Positions 8,394 through 16,996 of a DNA stretch of 32,820 nt are shown piece after piece (positions within the stretch are counted from its first letter, which is position 1; the number at the start of each line of letters is the position of its first letter). The DNA comes from Hydrogenophilales bacterium 28-61-23 (lineage in GTDB: Bacteria; Pseudomonadota; Gammaproteobacteria; Burkholderiales; Thiobacillaceae), in NCBI GenBank assembly GCA_002281555.1, contig NCGJ01000020.1:1-32820 (forward strand). The letters are read 5' to 3'. Position numbers and translations under genes: made by a program. The notes beneath the pieces are model-generated. The model saw nothing but the letters and a program-made list of their open reading frames with translations. It did no database searches and was not told the DNA's origin.

Positions 8394-9482
8394 CTACGGA
8401 GCGGGTCGCAGCGTCAGGCGGATATCGTCGCCCACCATACGCATATCGCGCATCTCGAATGCCCGCCGCCCGGCCATCTCGGTCAACTCCGGCCCGTTGA
8501 ACAGACCGCGCGCGGCGTGCCCCATCGCCACCGGCGCAAGATAAGAAATCCATTCATCGACCAGTCCGGCGGCCAGCAGCGCACCGTTCAGCGTCGCGCC
8601 GGCTTCGACATGCACTTCGTTGACGCCCTGGCGACCAAACTCCAGCAGCAATGCGGCCAGATCGACGCGACCATCCGCGCCCGGCAATTCGAGAATCTGC
8701 GCGCCGGCGGCTTCCAGCGCGGCGCGGCGGACTGGATCGGCCTGGACGCAAGCGATGAATGCGCCGCCGTGCAAAATTTTGGCGTTCGGCGGCGTCGCCA
8801 GGCGGCTATCCACGATGACTTTAAGCGGCTGGCGCGGTGTTTCGATTTCCCTGACGTTCATCCGCGGATCGTCCGCCAGCACGGTGCCGCAGCCGGTCAG
8901 GATGACGCAGGCGCGGGCGCGCCAGCGCTGCACGTCGGCGCGCGCGGCGGGCCCGGTGATCCATTTCGATGCGCCATTCAGCAAGGCGGTTTTGCCGTCC
9001 AGCGACGATGCCGTTTTCAGACGTACCCAGGGCTGGCCGCGTGTCATGCGGGAAACGAAGCCGATATTCAGTTCGCGCGCCTCGTTTTCCAGCAGGCCAA
9101 CTTGCACGCTCACACCCGCCAAAGTCAGCAGTTCCAGGCCACGCCCGGAAACCTGCGGATTCGGGTCGCGCATCGCGGCGACCACGCGCGCGACGCCCGC
9201 GTCGATCAACGCATTGGCGCAAGGCGGCGTGCGGCCGTGATGGCTGCAAGGTTCCAGCGTGACGTAGGCGGTCGCGCCCCTTGCGTGCACGCCGGCCGCG
9301 CGCAAGGCATGCACTTCGGCATGCGGTTCGCCGGCCCGGACATGCCAGCCTTCACCAACCACGACGCCATCGCGAACAATGACACAGCCGACGCGCGGAT
9401 TCGGCATCGTGGTGAACAAGCCGCGCTCGGCCAGGCGTAGCGCACGGGCCATGTGGGCGTGGTCGGCGGCGCTGAAAGACAC
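8394..9482 (-). CDS. ribD: bifunctional riboflavin deaminase-reductase RibD
   Basis: RibD deaminates diaminohydroxyphosphoribosylamino-pyrimidine and then reduces its ribosyl chain. The N-terminal deaminase (about 1-145) has HAEVHAL (54-60) and PCSHHGRTPPC (78-88), giving the zinc ligands His54, Cys79 and Cys88. The C-terminal reductase (about 150-362) starts PWVRLKTASSLDGKTA. I choose the GTG at 9482, 7 nt after the carbonic anhydrase stop, because it gives the family-like start SFSAADHAHMARALRLAE. Starts at 9521 (inside the neighbour) and 9452 are possible. The length from GTG is 362 residues, normal for RibD. Confidence 0.94.
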   Translation of the reverse strand: MSFSAADHAHMARALRLAERGLFTTMPNPRVGCVIVRDGVVVGEGWHVRAGEPHAEVHALRAAGVHARGATAYVTLEPCSHHGRTPPCANALIDAGVARVVAAMRDPNPQVSGRGLELLTLAGVSVQVGLLENEARELNIGFVSRMTRGQPWVRLKTASSLDGKTALLNGASKWITGPAARADVQRWRARACVILTGCGTVLADDPRMNVREIETPRQPLKVIVDSRLATPPNAKILHGGAFIACVQADPVRRAALEAAGAQILELPGADGRVDLAALLLEFGRQGVNEVHVEAGATLNGALLAAGLVDEWISYLAPVAMGHAARGLFNGPELTEMAGRRAFEMRDMRMVGDDIRLTLRPAP

Positions 9483-9489
9483 AGAGATT

Positions 9490-10269
9490 TCAGCCGGCGC
9501 GCTCGACCACCGCGCGGTCATTCAGCGGCTGCACTGGGCGGGCGTTGTGTTTGTACAGCTTCTGGAACGTTTTGATCTGGGCGGCCGAGGCTTCCACCGG
9601 CATGCTCAACACATACCAGCTGACGCCTTCGGAGCAGGGCGGCGTGGTGAGCGAACCTTCGAAGTGGTAGTAGCCACGCTTGGCCGGCAACAGATTGGCG
9701 ACGTTGATGTTCAGCCCTTCCACGGCGTGGACCGGGCCGGCGCCGACCGGCATGTTTTCGAACACCGCCTTGAGCGCGGCGTTTTCCTTGCCCTGCTTGA
9801 TCAGCACCGCGACCACGGCCAGTTTGCCGGCCTCGTCCTTGTGCACCAGATGCGCGACCATATCGGCCGGCTTGCCCTTGATGCGCTCCTCACTCGGGGT
9901 ATGGAAGTGGAACTGCGCCAGTTTGTAGGCGTGGTCGCCGATCTTCACGCCGCCACCATCGCCGATATTGATCTGCACGGTGTGACCGTTGTTGACGATT
10001 TTGAGCGGGCTGGCGGTGTAATCGAAAGCCAGTTCCGGCAGATCGGCCTTCTTTTCCGCTGTGCGTATGTCGATCGGCGACTGGTGTTTGCCGAGACCGC
10101 AGGTTTCGAAATCCTTGTGCATCTCGCCCCAGTGAGCGGGGCCGTGATGACCGGCATATTCCCAATGCGGGGCCTGGGCATTTCCCTGAGCTGCATCACC
10201 AGCCCAGGCGCCATTCGCGGCAACACCAGCGGCGAAACAGCACAGCACAATGCGTCGATTCAATTTCAT
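9490..10269 (-). CDS. secreted alpha-class carbonic anhydrase
   Basis: It interconverts CO2 and bicarbonate, here probably in the periplasm: residues 1-23 form a signal peptide (basic start, hydrophobic core, cut near AWA). The mature part shows alpha-CA signatures: HQSPIDI (62-68), QFHFHTPSE (119-127), AHLVHKD (139-145) and GSLTTPPCSEGVSWYVL. The zinc ligands are His121, His123 and His140. The residue two before His140 is Val, where animal enzymes have Glu, so the second shell differs. ATG 10269 is used because GGAGAG precedes it and the signal peptide begins there; the longer reading starts inside nrdR. Its place between nrdR and ribD is unusual. Confidence 0.93.
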   Translation of the reverse strand: MKLNRRIVLCCFAAGVAANGAWAGDAAQGNAQAPHWEYAGHHGPAHWGEMHKDFETCGLGKHQSPIDIRTAEKKADLPELAFDYTASPLKIVNNGHTVQINIGDGGGVKIGDHAYKLAQFHFHTPSEERIKGKPADMVAHLVHKDEAGKLAVVAVLIKQGKENAALKAVFENMPVGAGPVHAVEGLNINVANLLPAKRGYYHFEGSLTTPPCSEGVSWYVLSMPVEASAAQIKTFQKLYKHNARPVQPLNDRAVVERAG

Positions 10270-10285
10270 TGTTCTCTCCAGAAAA

Positions 10286-10729
10286 TCAAAGGTCTTTGAT
10301 GACATCGCGGAAATCGTCCACGCCCTGAAACGAGCGATAGACGGAGGCAAAACGAATGTAGGCGACCTTGTCGAGACGGTAGAGCGCATCCATCACCATC
10401 TCGCCCAGCGCGCGCGAGGGAATTTCACGCTCGCCCAACGTCAGCAGCTTCTGGCGGATACGCGCAATGGCTTCATCGACCAACTCGGCGGACACCGGCC
10501 GTTTGTGCAAGGCGCGGCGAAACCCCTCACGCAACTTGGCTTCGGAAAACTCCTCGCGCATGCCATTGCCCTTGACCACCTGGGGCAGCCGTACATCGGC
10601 GTTTTCATAGGTCGTGAAGCGCTTCTCGCAACTGGCGCAACGCCGCCGCCGCCTGACCGAAAGTCCGTCCTCGGCCAGCCGTGTTTCCACCACCTGGGTA
10701 TCGGTCGCACCGCAGAAGGGGCATCTCAT
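10286..10729 (-). CDS. nrdR: NrdR, transcriptional repressor of ribonucleotide reductase genes
   Basis: NrdR senses ATP/dATP and represses nrd operons. The 147-residue product has an N-terminal zinc ribbon with Cys3, Cys6, Cys31 and Cys34, followed by an ATP-cone domain (about 49-139, [20 protein letters not shown] onward). It lies downstream of glyA, a common betaproteobacterial order. The ATG is preceded by four CCTTCAC heptads ending 4 nt before the start, so no Shine-Dalgarno sequence is present where one is expected. Translation may depend on the upstream purine arm or on read-through from glyA. Confidence 0.96.
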   Translation of the reverse strand: MRCPFCGATDTQVVETRLAEDGLSVRRRRRCASCEKRFTTYENADVRLPQVVKGNGMREEFSEAKLREGFRRALHKRPVSAELVDEAIARIRQKLLTLGEREIPSRALGEMVMDALYRLDKVAYIRFASVYRSFQGVDDFRDVIKDL

Positions 10730-10733
10730 TGGA

Positions 10734-10810
10734 GTGAAGGGTGAAGGGTGAAGGGTGAAGGGGGCTCGGAGTGGGTTTTACCCTTCCCCCTTATCCCTTC
10801 ACCCTTTACC
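10734..10810. repeat. GTGAAGG heptad repeats with inverted arm (glyA-nrdR junction)
   Basis: Four exact tandem copies of GTGAAGG occupy 10734-10761 on the plus strand. Across a short spacer, 10776-10810 holds the complementary arm (CCTTCAC at 10796-10802, CCTTTAC at 10803-10809 and degenerate copies). Positions 10737-10748 and 10795-10806 are perfectly complementary over 12 bp and can pair in several registers. In the nrdR transcript the purine arm comes first and the pyrimidine arm abuts the nrdR ATG. A related structure lies at 18840-18921. Confidence 0.8.
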
Positions 10811-10813
10811 ACC

Positions 10814-12061
10814 TCACTTCCCATACACCGGAAACGCCGCCGTCAGTTTGCCGACTTCAGCCTGTACGCGGGCGATGACTGCCTCGTCATTCGGCGCGTC
10901 GAGCACGTCGGCGACCAGATGCGCGAGTTTCTCGGCTTCCAGTTCCTTGAAGCCGCGCGTGGTCATCGCCGGCGTGCCGATGCGGATGCCGGAGGTGACC
11001 ATGGGCTTTTGCGGGTCGTTCGGGATGGCGTTCTTGTTGACCGTGATGTGGGCGCGACCGAGGGCGGCTTCGGCCTCCTTGCCGGTCAGGTGCTTGGCTT
11101 GCAGATCGACCAGGAAAACGTGCGATTCGGTACGGCCGGAAACAATGCGCAGGCCGCGTTCGATCAGCACCTTGCACATCACCAGCGCGTTGGCGGCGAC
11201 CTGCTCCTGGTAATGCTTGAAGTCCTTGCCCATCGCCTCCTTGAACGCCACCGCCTTGCCGGCGATCACATGCATCAGCGGGCCGCCCTGCAGGCCGGGG
11301 AAGATCGCCGAGTTGATGGCTTTTTCGTGCTCCGCCTTCATCAGGATGATGCCGCCGCGCGGGCCGCGCAGGGTCTTGTGCGTGGTGGAGGTGACCACAT
11401 CGGCATGCGGCACCGGGTTCGGGTAGACGCCGGCGGCGATCAGGCCGGCGTAGTGCGCCATATCGACCATGAAGATCGCGCCGACGGCCTTGGCCACCTT
11501 GGCGAAGCGGGCGAAGTCGATTTTCAGCGCGTAGGCGGACGCGCCGGCGATGATCAGCTTCGGCTTGTGCTCGTGCGCCAGGGCTTCCATCGCGTCGTAG
11601 TCGATTTCTTCCTTGGCATTGAGGCCGTAGGCGACGACGTTGAACCACTTGCCGGACATGTTCAGCTTCATGCCGTGGGTCAGGTGTCCGCCCTCGGCCA
11701 GACTCATGCCCATGATGGTGTCGCCGGGTTGCAGGAAGGCCATGAACACCGCCTGGTTGGCCTGCGAACCGGAGTTGGGCTGCACGTTGGCGGCCTCAGC
11801 ACCAAACAGTTTCTTGACCCGGTCGATCGCCAGTTGTTCGGCGATATCGACAAATTCGCAGCCGCCGTAATAACGCTTGCCGGGATAACCCTCGGCATAT
11901 TTGTTGGTGAGCTGGGAACCCTGGGCTTCCATGACGGCATGGCTGACGTAATTCTCGGAAGCGATCAACTCGATGTGCTCTTCCTGGCGATGGTTCTCGG
12001 CCTGAATGGCGGCCCACAGTTCGGGATCGGTGCTGGCGATGGTCTGGCTGGCGGAAAACAT
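10814..12061 (-). CDS. glyA: serine hydroxymethyltransferase
   Basis: A PLP enzyme that converts serine and tetrahydrofolate to glycine and methylene-THF, feeding one-carbon metabolism. The 415-residue product has family blocks [11 protein letters not shown] (30-40), the substrate loop [18 protein letters not shown] (55-72), and [13 protein letters not shown] (199-211) with Asp200 contacting PLP. Lys229 in [14 protein letters not shown] is the Schiff-base lysine. I use ATG 12061; a TTG at 12085 would add eight residues. It appears to head the long leftward operon. The 166 bp upstream to the divergent TonB receptor hold its promoter, which I could not pin down. Confidence 0.97.
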   Translation of the reverse strand: MFSASQTIASTDPELWAAIQAENHRQEEHIELIASENYVSHAVMEAQGSQLTNKYAEGYPGKRYYGGCEFVDIAEQLAIDRVKKLFGAEAANVQPNSGSQANQAVFMAFLQPGDTIMGMSLAEGGHLTHGMKLNMSGKWFNVVAYGLNAKEEIDYDAMEALAHEHKPKLIIAGASAYALKIDFARFAKVAKAVGAIFMVDMAHYAGLIAAGVYPNPVPHADVVTSTTHKTLRGPRGGIILMKAEHEKAINSAIFPGLQGGPLMHVIAGKAVAFKEAMGKDFKHYQEQVAANALVMCKVLIERGLRIVSGRTESHVFLVDLQAKHLTGKEAEAALGRAHITVNKNAIPNDPQKPMVTSGIRIGTPAMTTRGFKELEAEKLAHLVADVLDAPNDEAVIARVQAEVGKLTAAFPVYGK

Positions 12062-12132
12062 GGCGATGTCACTCAAGCAAGGCAAGAAAGCGGCGATTTT
12101 AGCCCGGAAGCGGTATTAATTCGCCTGCCCAT

Positions 12133-12153
12133 GATGTGTGCATATTTCACATC
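12133..12153. promoter_or_regulatory. inverted repeat in the glyA / TonB-receptor divergent region
   Basis: GATGTG and CACATC form a 6-bp inverted repeat separated by 9 AT-rich bases, between two divergent start codons. It looks like an operator for a dimeric regulator, but it is not a Fur box, and its spacing does not match CRP. The regulator is unknown. Confidence 0.3.
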
Positions 12154-12227
12154 CTTCTAGCTTTCCAGCATCGATATAGGCAATATGCCGCGTCAAATTT
12201 ATTGTGTTGTCCAACACCCCGCGTGCA

Positions 12228-14417
12228 ATGCGACCCCGCGCACCTGTCCCTTTCCTAAAGCTCGGAATCCTGACCTGCCTGACCCTGCTTGCGCGCGCAA
12301 GCATGGCCAACACAGAAGAGAAAACGGACTTCTATTTCCTTGACGATATCCCGGTGGTGCTTACCGCCTCGCGCATTTCCCAGTCGCCGCTCGACGCCCC
12401 CGCGCCGGTCACCGTCATCGACCGCGAAACCATCCTGGATTCCGGCTACACCGAAATCCACGACATCTTCCGGCTGATCCCGGGGTTTTTGGTCGCCGAC
12501 TGGCCAGAAGGTTCGCCCATCGTGGTCAATCAGGGCATGGGCGACGCCCGCTCCCGGCGCTTGCTGGTACTGCTTGACGGACGCGCGCTCTACAACCCGT
12601 TCCAGGGCGGCGTGGACTGGCAGGATCTGCCCTTGCGACTGGACGACATCGAGCGGATCGAAGTCGTGCGCGGGCCGAACCCGGCCAGCTATGGCGCAAA
12701 CGCCTTCCAGGGCGTCATCAACATCATCACCCGCGCCCCGCTGGGCGAGCACGAAACCGGCCTGGTCATGCGCGCGGGCAAGGAAGACATCGGCGACATT
12801 TATGCCTACATGGCGCGCAGCAACAATGGCATCAACTGGCGCATCAGCGCCTCGGCGCGCGAAGCCAGCAACTTCCGCGACGTGGATCAGCCGCTGCAAG
12901 CCAGCAACGAAGCGATCCGCCGGCAAGCCTTCAACAGCCAACTGTCGTTCAGTCCGCGTCGCGACGAAGAGATTAGCGTCCACATGGGGCTCAGCAATGG
13001 CGACAACGACATCGGCCAGACCGGCGATATCAACGACCCGGCGCGCACAGCGGATATGCGCGACTACTTTTTCGATATCGGCTGGAAACGTTTTTACAGC
13101 GAAAACTCGGAAATCTCGCTGCGCTATTACCACTATGGCCGCCAGGAACACGACCAGTTTCTGGTCTTTCCGACCGACATCGCGCTCGCTCCAACCCCCT
13201 CGCTTACCCTCATGGATAACCTCGATGTCCGGCGCGACGACATCGAATTCCAGCAGATACACGCCTGGAGCAGCACGCTGACCGGTCTGTGGGGCGCCGG
13301 CTTGCGCCACGATGCCGCCGAATCGCCCAACGCCCTCACCGGCCTGGGCAGCGTCGGCGGCTGGCAGGCGCAACTGTTCGGCAATGTGGACTGGACCATC
13401 GCACCGGAATGGCTGCTACACGTCGGTGGCATGGTCGAAAAGCACTACAACACGGATGTGCTGTTTTCACCCCGACTGGCCCTGAACTACCGCATCACCC
13501 CCAGCCAAAATCTGCGTCTCAGCGCGGGCCAGGGTTATCGGGCGCCGACGATATACGAGGCCAACGCGCGTGAAATGGTGACCTGGAGCGGCGGTGTCGC
13601 GGAAGTCGTGCATTACGCCTACCGCAAACTGGAACCCGAAAAACTCAAATTCGCCGAGCTGGGCTACATCGGCCATTTGCAGTCGATCGGCTTGCGCGTC
13701 GATGCCCGCATCTATCTGAACAAGTACCACAACATCATCGACGAGCAGACCTGTATTCTGGATGCGGAGACCAATAACAGTGGTCTTTACTACGGCGCAC
13801 CCTGCGGCTTCGCCGAACCGGCGGGCTATGAAAGGCTACTTGGCTACAGCGGCAGAAAATGGATACCCGACCTCAACTCGCTGCCGGTCGGAGATCCACG
13901 TCGCATCGACCCGCTTTACACAAATTCGCGCTTCGGCCATTACAAGGCGATCTACTTTTTCAATGCCGGCGACATCCGTGTTCGCGGCTTCGATCTAAGC
14001 CTGGACTGGAAACACAAGGATTTGGGACGCTTCCGTATCAGCCATGCCATTACCCGTATAGACGCCAGTGGCGTGGGCGGCGACAGAACGAGCGACCCTA
14101 ACGCCGTGTTCAAGGATCGCGACGTGGAGCAGTCGGCGCCCCATTTTTCGACCAGCCTGCTTTGGTCGAAACAGTTTGCGCATGGTCTGCGCCTGAGCCT
14201 GGGCGGCCACAAGGTGGGGGAGATCAAATGGCCTAACGACGGGGACTTGCAGCCTGGCTACCGGCGACTGGACTTGCGCATCGGCAAGACGCTGTCGCTG
14301 TTCGGCAAGGACGATGAACTGGCGCTGACGCTGCAGAACTTCAACACGGAACATCACGAATTCAAGTACTACCTGGTCGAACGCCGCTCTTTTGTGACCT
14401 ACCGAATCAACTTCTAG
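12228..14417 (+). CDS. TonB-dependent outer-membrane receptor
   Basis: A 729-residue outer-membrane active transporter powered by TonB-ExbBD. It has a signal peptide (1-27, cut near SMA). A plug domain covers about 40-170, with VVLTASRISQSPLDAPAPVT, RLLVLLDGRALYNPF (111-125) and IERIEVVRGPNPASYGANAF (141-160). A long beta-barrel follows and ends in the aromatic residue of TYRINF, as barrel proteins do. An extracellular loop near 515-530 has a Cys pair. ATG 12228 fits the signal peptide better than the GTG at 12204. It is a single gene with no transporter or regulator beside it. The plug resembles BtuB/colicin-I-receptor types, but the substrate cannot be told. Confidence 0.92.
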   Translation: MRPRAPVPFLKLGILTCLTLLARASMANTEEKTDFYFLDDIPVVLTASRISQSPLDAPAPVTVIDRETILDSGYTEIHDIFRLIPGFLVADWPEGSPIVVNQGMGDARSRRLLVLLDGRALYNPFQGGVDWQDLPLRLDDIERIEVVRGPNPASYGANAFQGVINIITRAPLGEHETGLVMRAGKEDIGDIYAYMARSNNGINWRISASAREASNFRDVDQPLQASNEAIRRQAFNSQLSFSPRRDEEISVHMGLSNGDNDIGQTGDINDPARTADMRDYFFDIGWKRFYSENSEISLRYYHYGRQEHDQFLVFPTDIALAPTPSLTLMDNLDVRRDDIEFQQIHAWSSTLTGLWGAGLRHDAAESPNALTGLGSVGGWQAQLFGNVDWTIAPEWLLHVGGMVEKHYNTDVLFSPRLALNYRITPSQNLRLSAGQGYRAPTIYEANAREMVTWSGGVAEVVHYAYRKLEPEKLKFAELGYIGHLQSIGLRVDARIYLNKYHNIIDEQTCILDAETNNSGLYYGAPCGFAEPAGYERLLGYSGRKWIPDLNSLPVGDPRRIDPLYTNSRFGHYKAIYFFNAGDIRVRGFDLSLDWKHKDLGRFRISHAITRIDASGVGGDRTSDPNAVFKDRDVEQSAPHFSTSLLWSKQFAHGLRLSLGGHKVGEIKWPNDGDLQPGYRRLDLRIGKTLSLFGKDDELALTLQNFNTEHHEFKYYLVERRSFVTYRINF

Positions 14418-14447
14418 GCCGGCGTTCGACCAACACCACCCGGCCCG

Positions 14448-15086
14448 CTACCGGCTTCGTTTGTGCCGAATGAATTCGATCAGACCGGGCAGCACCGAGA
14501 TGAAGATGATGGCCAGGATCACCAGGGTCAGGTTGTTTTTCACGACCGGCAGATTGCCGAAGAAATACCCCGCCGGCACCAGCAGGCCGACCCAGATCAC
14601 CGCGCCCAGAATCGAAAAGCCCAGAAAACGTCCGTAAGTCAGCCGACCTATGCCGCAGACGAAGGGCACAAAGGTGCGCACCACCGGCACGAAGCGGGCG
14701 ATGACGATGGCTTTCGGGCCATGTTTCTCCATGAAGGCGTGGGTGCGATCCAGGTTGTCCTGTTTCAGCCAGCGACTGCCTTCGTGCTTGAACACCTTGG
14801 GCCCGAGAAAACGGCCGGTCCAGTAATTGACGTTATCCCCGCTCAGCGCCGCCGCGACCAGCGTCAGCGCCAACAACTGCACATCCATGCCGCCCGCCGC
14901 CGCGACCGCGCCGGCGACAAACAGCAGGGAATCGCCGGGCAGAAACGGCAGCACGACAAAACCGGTTTCCATAAAGATGATGGCGAACAGGATGGCGTAA
15001 ACCCAGACGCCGTAGCTCTCCACCAGCAAGGCCAGATGTTTGTCGAGGTGCAGGACGATGTCGATGAATTGAGCGAGGATTTCCAT
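14448..15086 (-). CDS. DedA family inner-membrane protein
   Basis: A 212-residue polytopic membrane protein of the DedA (SNARE-associated/VTT) family. Family marks are FMETGFVVLPFLPGDSLLF (about 38-56), the stretch around GDNVNYWTGRFLG, FMEKHGPKAIVIARFVPVVR (about 118-137) with the conserved Arg residues, and FVPFVCGIGRLTYGRF. The family is linked to membrane-lipid carrier recycling and to envelope and drug stress; this copy's substrate is unknown. It lies 25 bp after the beta-propeller gene on the same strand, so it may be cotranscribed. It converges with the TonB receptor over a 30-bp gap with no visible terminator. Confidence 0.93.
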   Translation of the reverse strand: MEILAQFIDIVLHLDKHLALLVESYGVWVYAILFAIIFMETGFVVLPFLPGDSLLFVAGAVAAAGGMDVQLLALTLVAAALSGDNVNYWTGRFLGPKVFKHEGSRWLKQDNLDRTHAFMEKHGPKAIVIARFVPVVRTFVPFVCGIGRLTYGRFLGFSILGAVIWVGLLVPAGYFFGNLPVVKNNLTLVILAIIFISVLPGLIEFIRHKRSR

Positions 15087-15111
15087 AGGTGCGCCTGGCG
15101 GTCGATGCGGC

Positions 15112-16023
15112 TCAAGGCCGCACGGTCATCCGGTAAACCTTGCCTTCCATCATGCCCGGCAGCCAGAGCTTGCCCTGGTCGTCGAGGAACATGTCGGCCG
15201 GGCCGGCGATGGGGGTTTTCTCGTTGGCGACGGTCACCTTGCCGGTGCGGGTGTCGAGCACTTGCAGCAGGCCGGCCGGTTCGAACTTGACCCAGTTGGA
15301 GATCAGCCAGCGATTGGCGCCAAGATCGACGATGCCGTCGAAATAACCGGACGGATTCAGGTCGTAGGCCTTTTCCAGCTTGGCTTGCAGACCATCCAGG
15401 CGATAGGTCTTGATGTTGCCGTTCGGCTTTGAATCTGTGCCCCATTCCACGATGGTCAACCGGCTGCCGGCTTTCTTCATGCCGTTCGGCCCGTTCGGCG
15501 CGGTATCGAACTGCATTTCGCTGAAGGACTTTTTAGGCAAGTCGATGACGAACACCTTGCCGATATCCGTGGCTGAAAGCAGCAAACGGCGATTGTCGTA
15601 ACGCGTAAAACCGTTCAAAAACAGGCTGCCGGTCGATGCCATATCGAGCGCGAAAACCTGTTTGCCGTCGCGGATACGGTAGCCATAGACATGGTCGATA
15701 TCGGCGACGTAAAGAATGCCGTCAACCGCGATCAGGCCTTTCGGGCCGTTCAGTTTGTCGGCCCATTTCAGGGCCTTGATATTGCCCTGCCGATCCAGTC
15801 GGGAGATGAAGCCGTCGCCATCCTTGGCGGAAGGCTCCAGCTTGACGCCGAGGTTGGAGACAAACACATCGCGCCCAGCAACCACGACGCTCTCCGGCGA
15901 AGAGAAGCCGGGAATCGTTTGATCGACCAGGACGGAGACGGCCTGCGCCTGGCCCGCGAGGCCAAGCAAAACAAGTGCGGCGGCGACGACTTCGGTAGCT
16001 ACAGCGGTTGCAATCGAACGCAT
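15112..16023 (-). CDS. secreted SMP-30/NHL-like beta-propeller protein
   Basis: A 303-residue exported protein with a signal peptide (1 to about 29, cut near AQA). The mature part is made of repeated beta-strand blades: FSSPESVVVAGRDVFVSNL, LNGPKGLIAVDGILYVADI, VYGYRIRDG, YFDGIVDLGANRWLISN and GPADMFLDDQGKLWLPGM. This pattern is seen in SMP-30/gluconolactonase- and NHL-type propellers. The catalytic residues of lactonases cannot be assigned with confidence, so a binding role is equally possible. ATG 16023 has a strong AAGGAG site; the reading from 16062 overlaps secF. It follows secF by 31 bp and may share its transcript. Confidence 0.75.
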   Translation of the reverse strand: MRSIATAVATEVVAAALVLLGLAGQAQAVSVLVDQTIPGFSSPESVVVAGRDVFVSNLGVKLEPSAKDGDGFISRLDRQGNIKALKWADKLNGPKGLIAVDGILYVADIDHVYGYRIRDGKQVFALDMASTGSLFLNGFTRYDNRRLLLSATDIGKVFVIDLPKKSFSEMQFDTAPNGPNGMKKAGSRLTIVEWGTDSKPNGNIKTYRLDGLQAKLEKAYDLNPSGYFDGIVDLGANRWLISNWVKFEPAGLLQVLDTRTGKVTVANEKTPIAGPADMFLDDQGKLWLPGMMEGKVYRMTVRP

Positions 16024-16054
16024 GTCGACTCCTTTTCGGCTAATCCAGAGACCG

Positions 16055-16984
16055 TTAAACAACGGCGCCGGATTCGGTTTTCGGCGGTTTGATGAAGTCC
16101 TCGCGCGCGACGCCCAGCCACATGACGATGGGGCTGGCGACCAGCACGGACGAATAGGTGCCGATGACGATGCCGATGGTCAGCGCCAGGGCGAAGCCGT
16201 ACAGCACCTCGCCGCCCAGGAACAACATGGCCAACACGACAAGCTGCGTGGCGCCGCTGGTGATGATGGTTCGAGACAGCGTCGCGGTCTTGGCGTTGTC
16301 CATGATCGCGGCGACGTCGGTCATCCGGGTTTTCTTGAAGTTCTCGCGGATCCGGTCGAACACCACCACGGTGTCGTTGACCGAGTAACCCAGAATCGCC
16401 AGTACGGCGGCCAGCACGGTCAGGCTGAATTCCCACTGGAACAATGACCAGGCGCCGAGCACGATGAAGATATCGTGCGCCGTGGCGAAGATCGCGCCGG
16501 CTGCGAATTGCCATTCGAAACGGAGCGCCAGATACAGCGCGATACCGATCGACACCACCAGCAAGGCCAGCGCGCCATCCTCATACAACTCGTTGCCGAC
16601 CTGCGGGCCGACGAACTCGACGCGGCGCAATTCCACCTTCGGATCGGCCTGTTTCAGCACCGCCAGCACCTTTTCCGACAACTGCGCGGAAGAGGTTTCC
16701 GGCTTGACCGGCAGACGCACCAGCACATCCTTGGCGCTGCCGAAATTCTGCACCTGGGCATCGGCAAAACCCTGCTTGGCCAGATGCTCGCGTATCGCCG
16801 GGATATTGGCGGCGGCGGGATAGCCGACTTCCATCATGGTGCCGCCGGTGAAATCGACGCCCAGATTGAGGCCCTTGGTGGCCAGCAAGCCGATCGAGGC
16901 AAGAATAAAAAACACCGACACATAGATCGTGCTGCGCGCAAAGCGCATGAACGGGATGTCTTTCTTGACGTGAAATAGTTCCAT
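16055..16984 (-). CDS. secF: protein translocase subunit SecF
   Basis: SecF works with SecD and YajC to use proton-motive force to pull exported proteins out of the SecYEG channel. The 309-residue, six-span protein starts with a cytoplasmic stretch and TM1. GVDFTGGTMMEVGYP (about 33-47) begins the periplasmic domain, and a C-terminal five-TM block carries VLAILGYSVNDTVVVFDRIREN. The start is 12 nt after secD with an AAGGGA ribosome site. Confidence 0.97.
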   Translation of the reverse strand: MELFHVKKDIPFMRFARSTIYVSVFFILASIGLLATKGLNLGVDFTGGTMMEVGYPAAANIPAIREHLAKQGFADAQVQNFGSAKDVLVRLPVKPETSSAQLSEKVLAVLKQADPKVELRRVEFVGPQVGNELYEDGALALLVVSIGIALYLALRFEWQFAAGAIFATAHDIFIVLGAWSLFQWEFSLTVLAAVLAILGYSVNDTVVVFDRIRENFKKTRMTDVAAIMDNAKTATLSRTIITSGATQLVVLAMLFLGGEVLYGFALALTIGIVIGTYSSVLVASPIVMWLGVAREDFIKPPKTESGAVV

Positions 16985-16996
16985 GTTGCTGTTCCC

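Noticed and set aside
12133-12153. CRP/FNR site
   Set aside because: The half-sites resemble TGTG/CACA, but the spacing is off by one or more bases. Kept only as an unassigned inverted repeat.
10748-12160. 470-codon open frame opposite glyA (and similar ones opposite the helicase at 23405-24730 and the chemoreceptor at 28469-29788)
   Set aside because: These are mirror frames of conserved genes with no ribosome site or domain signal.
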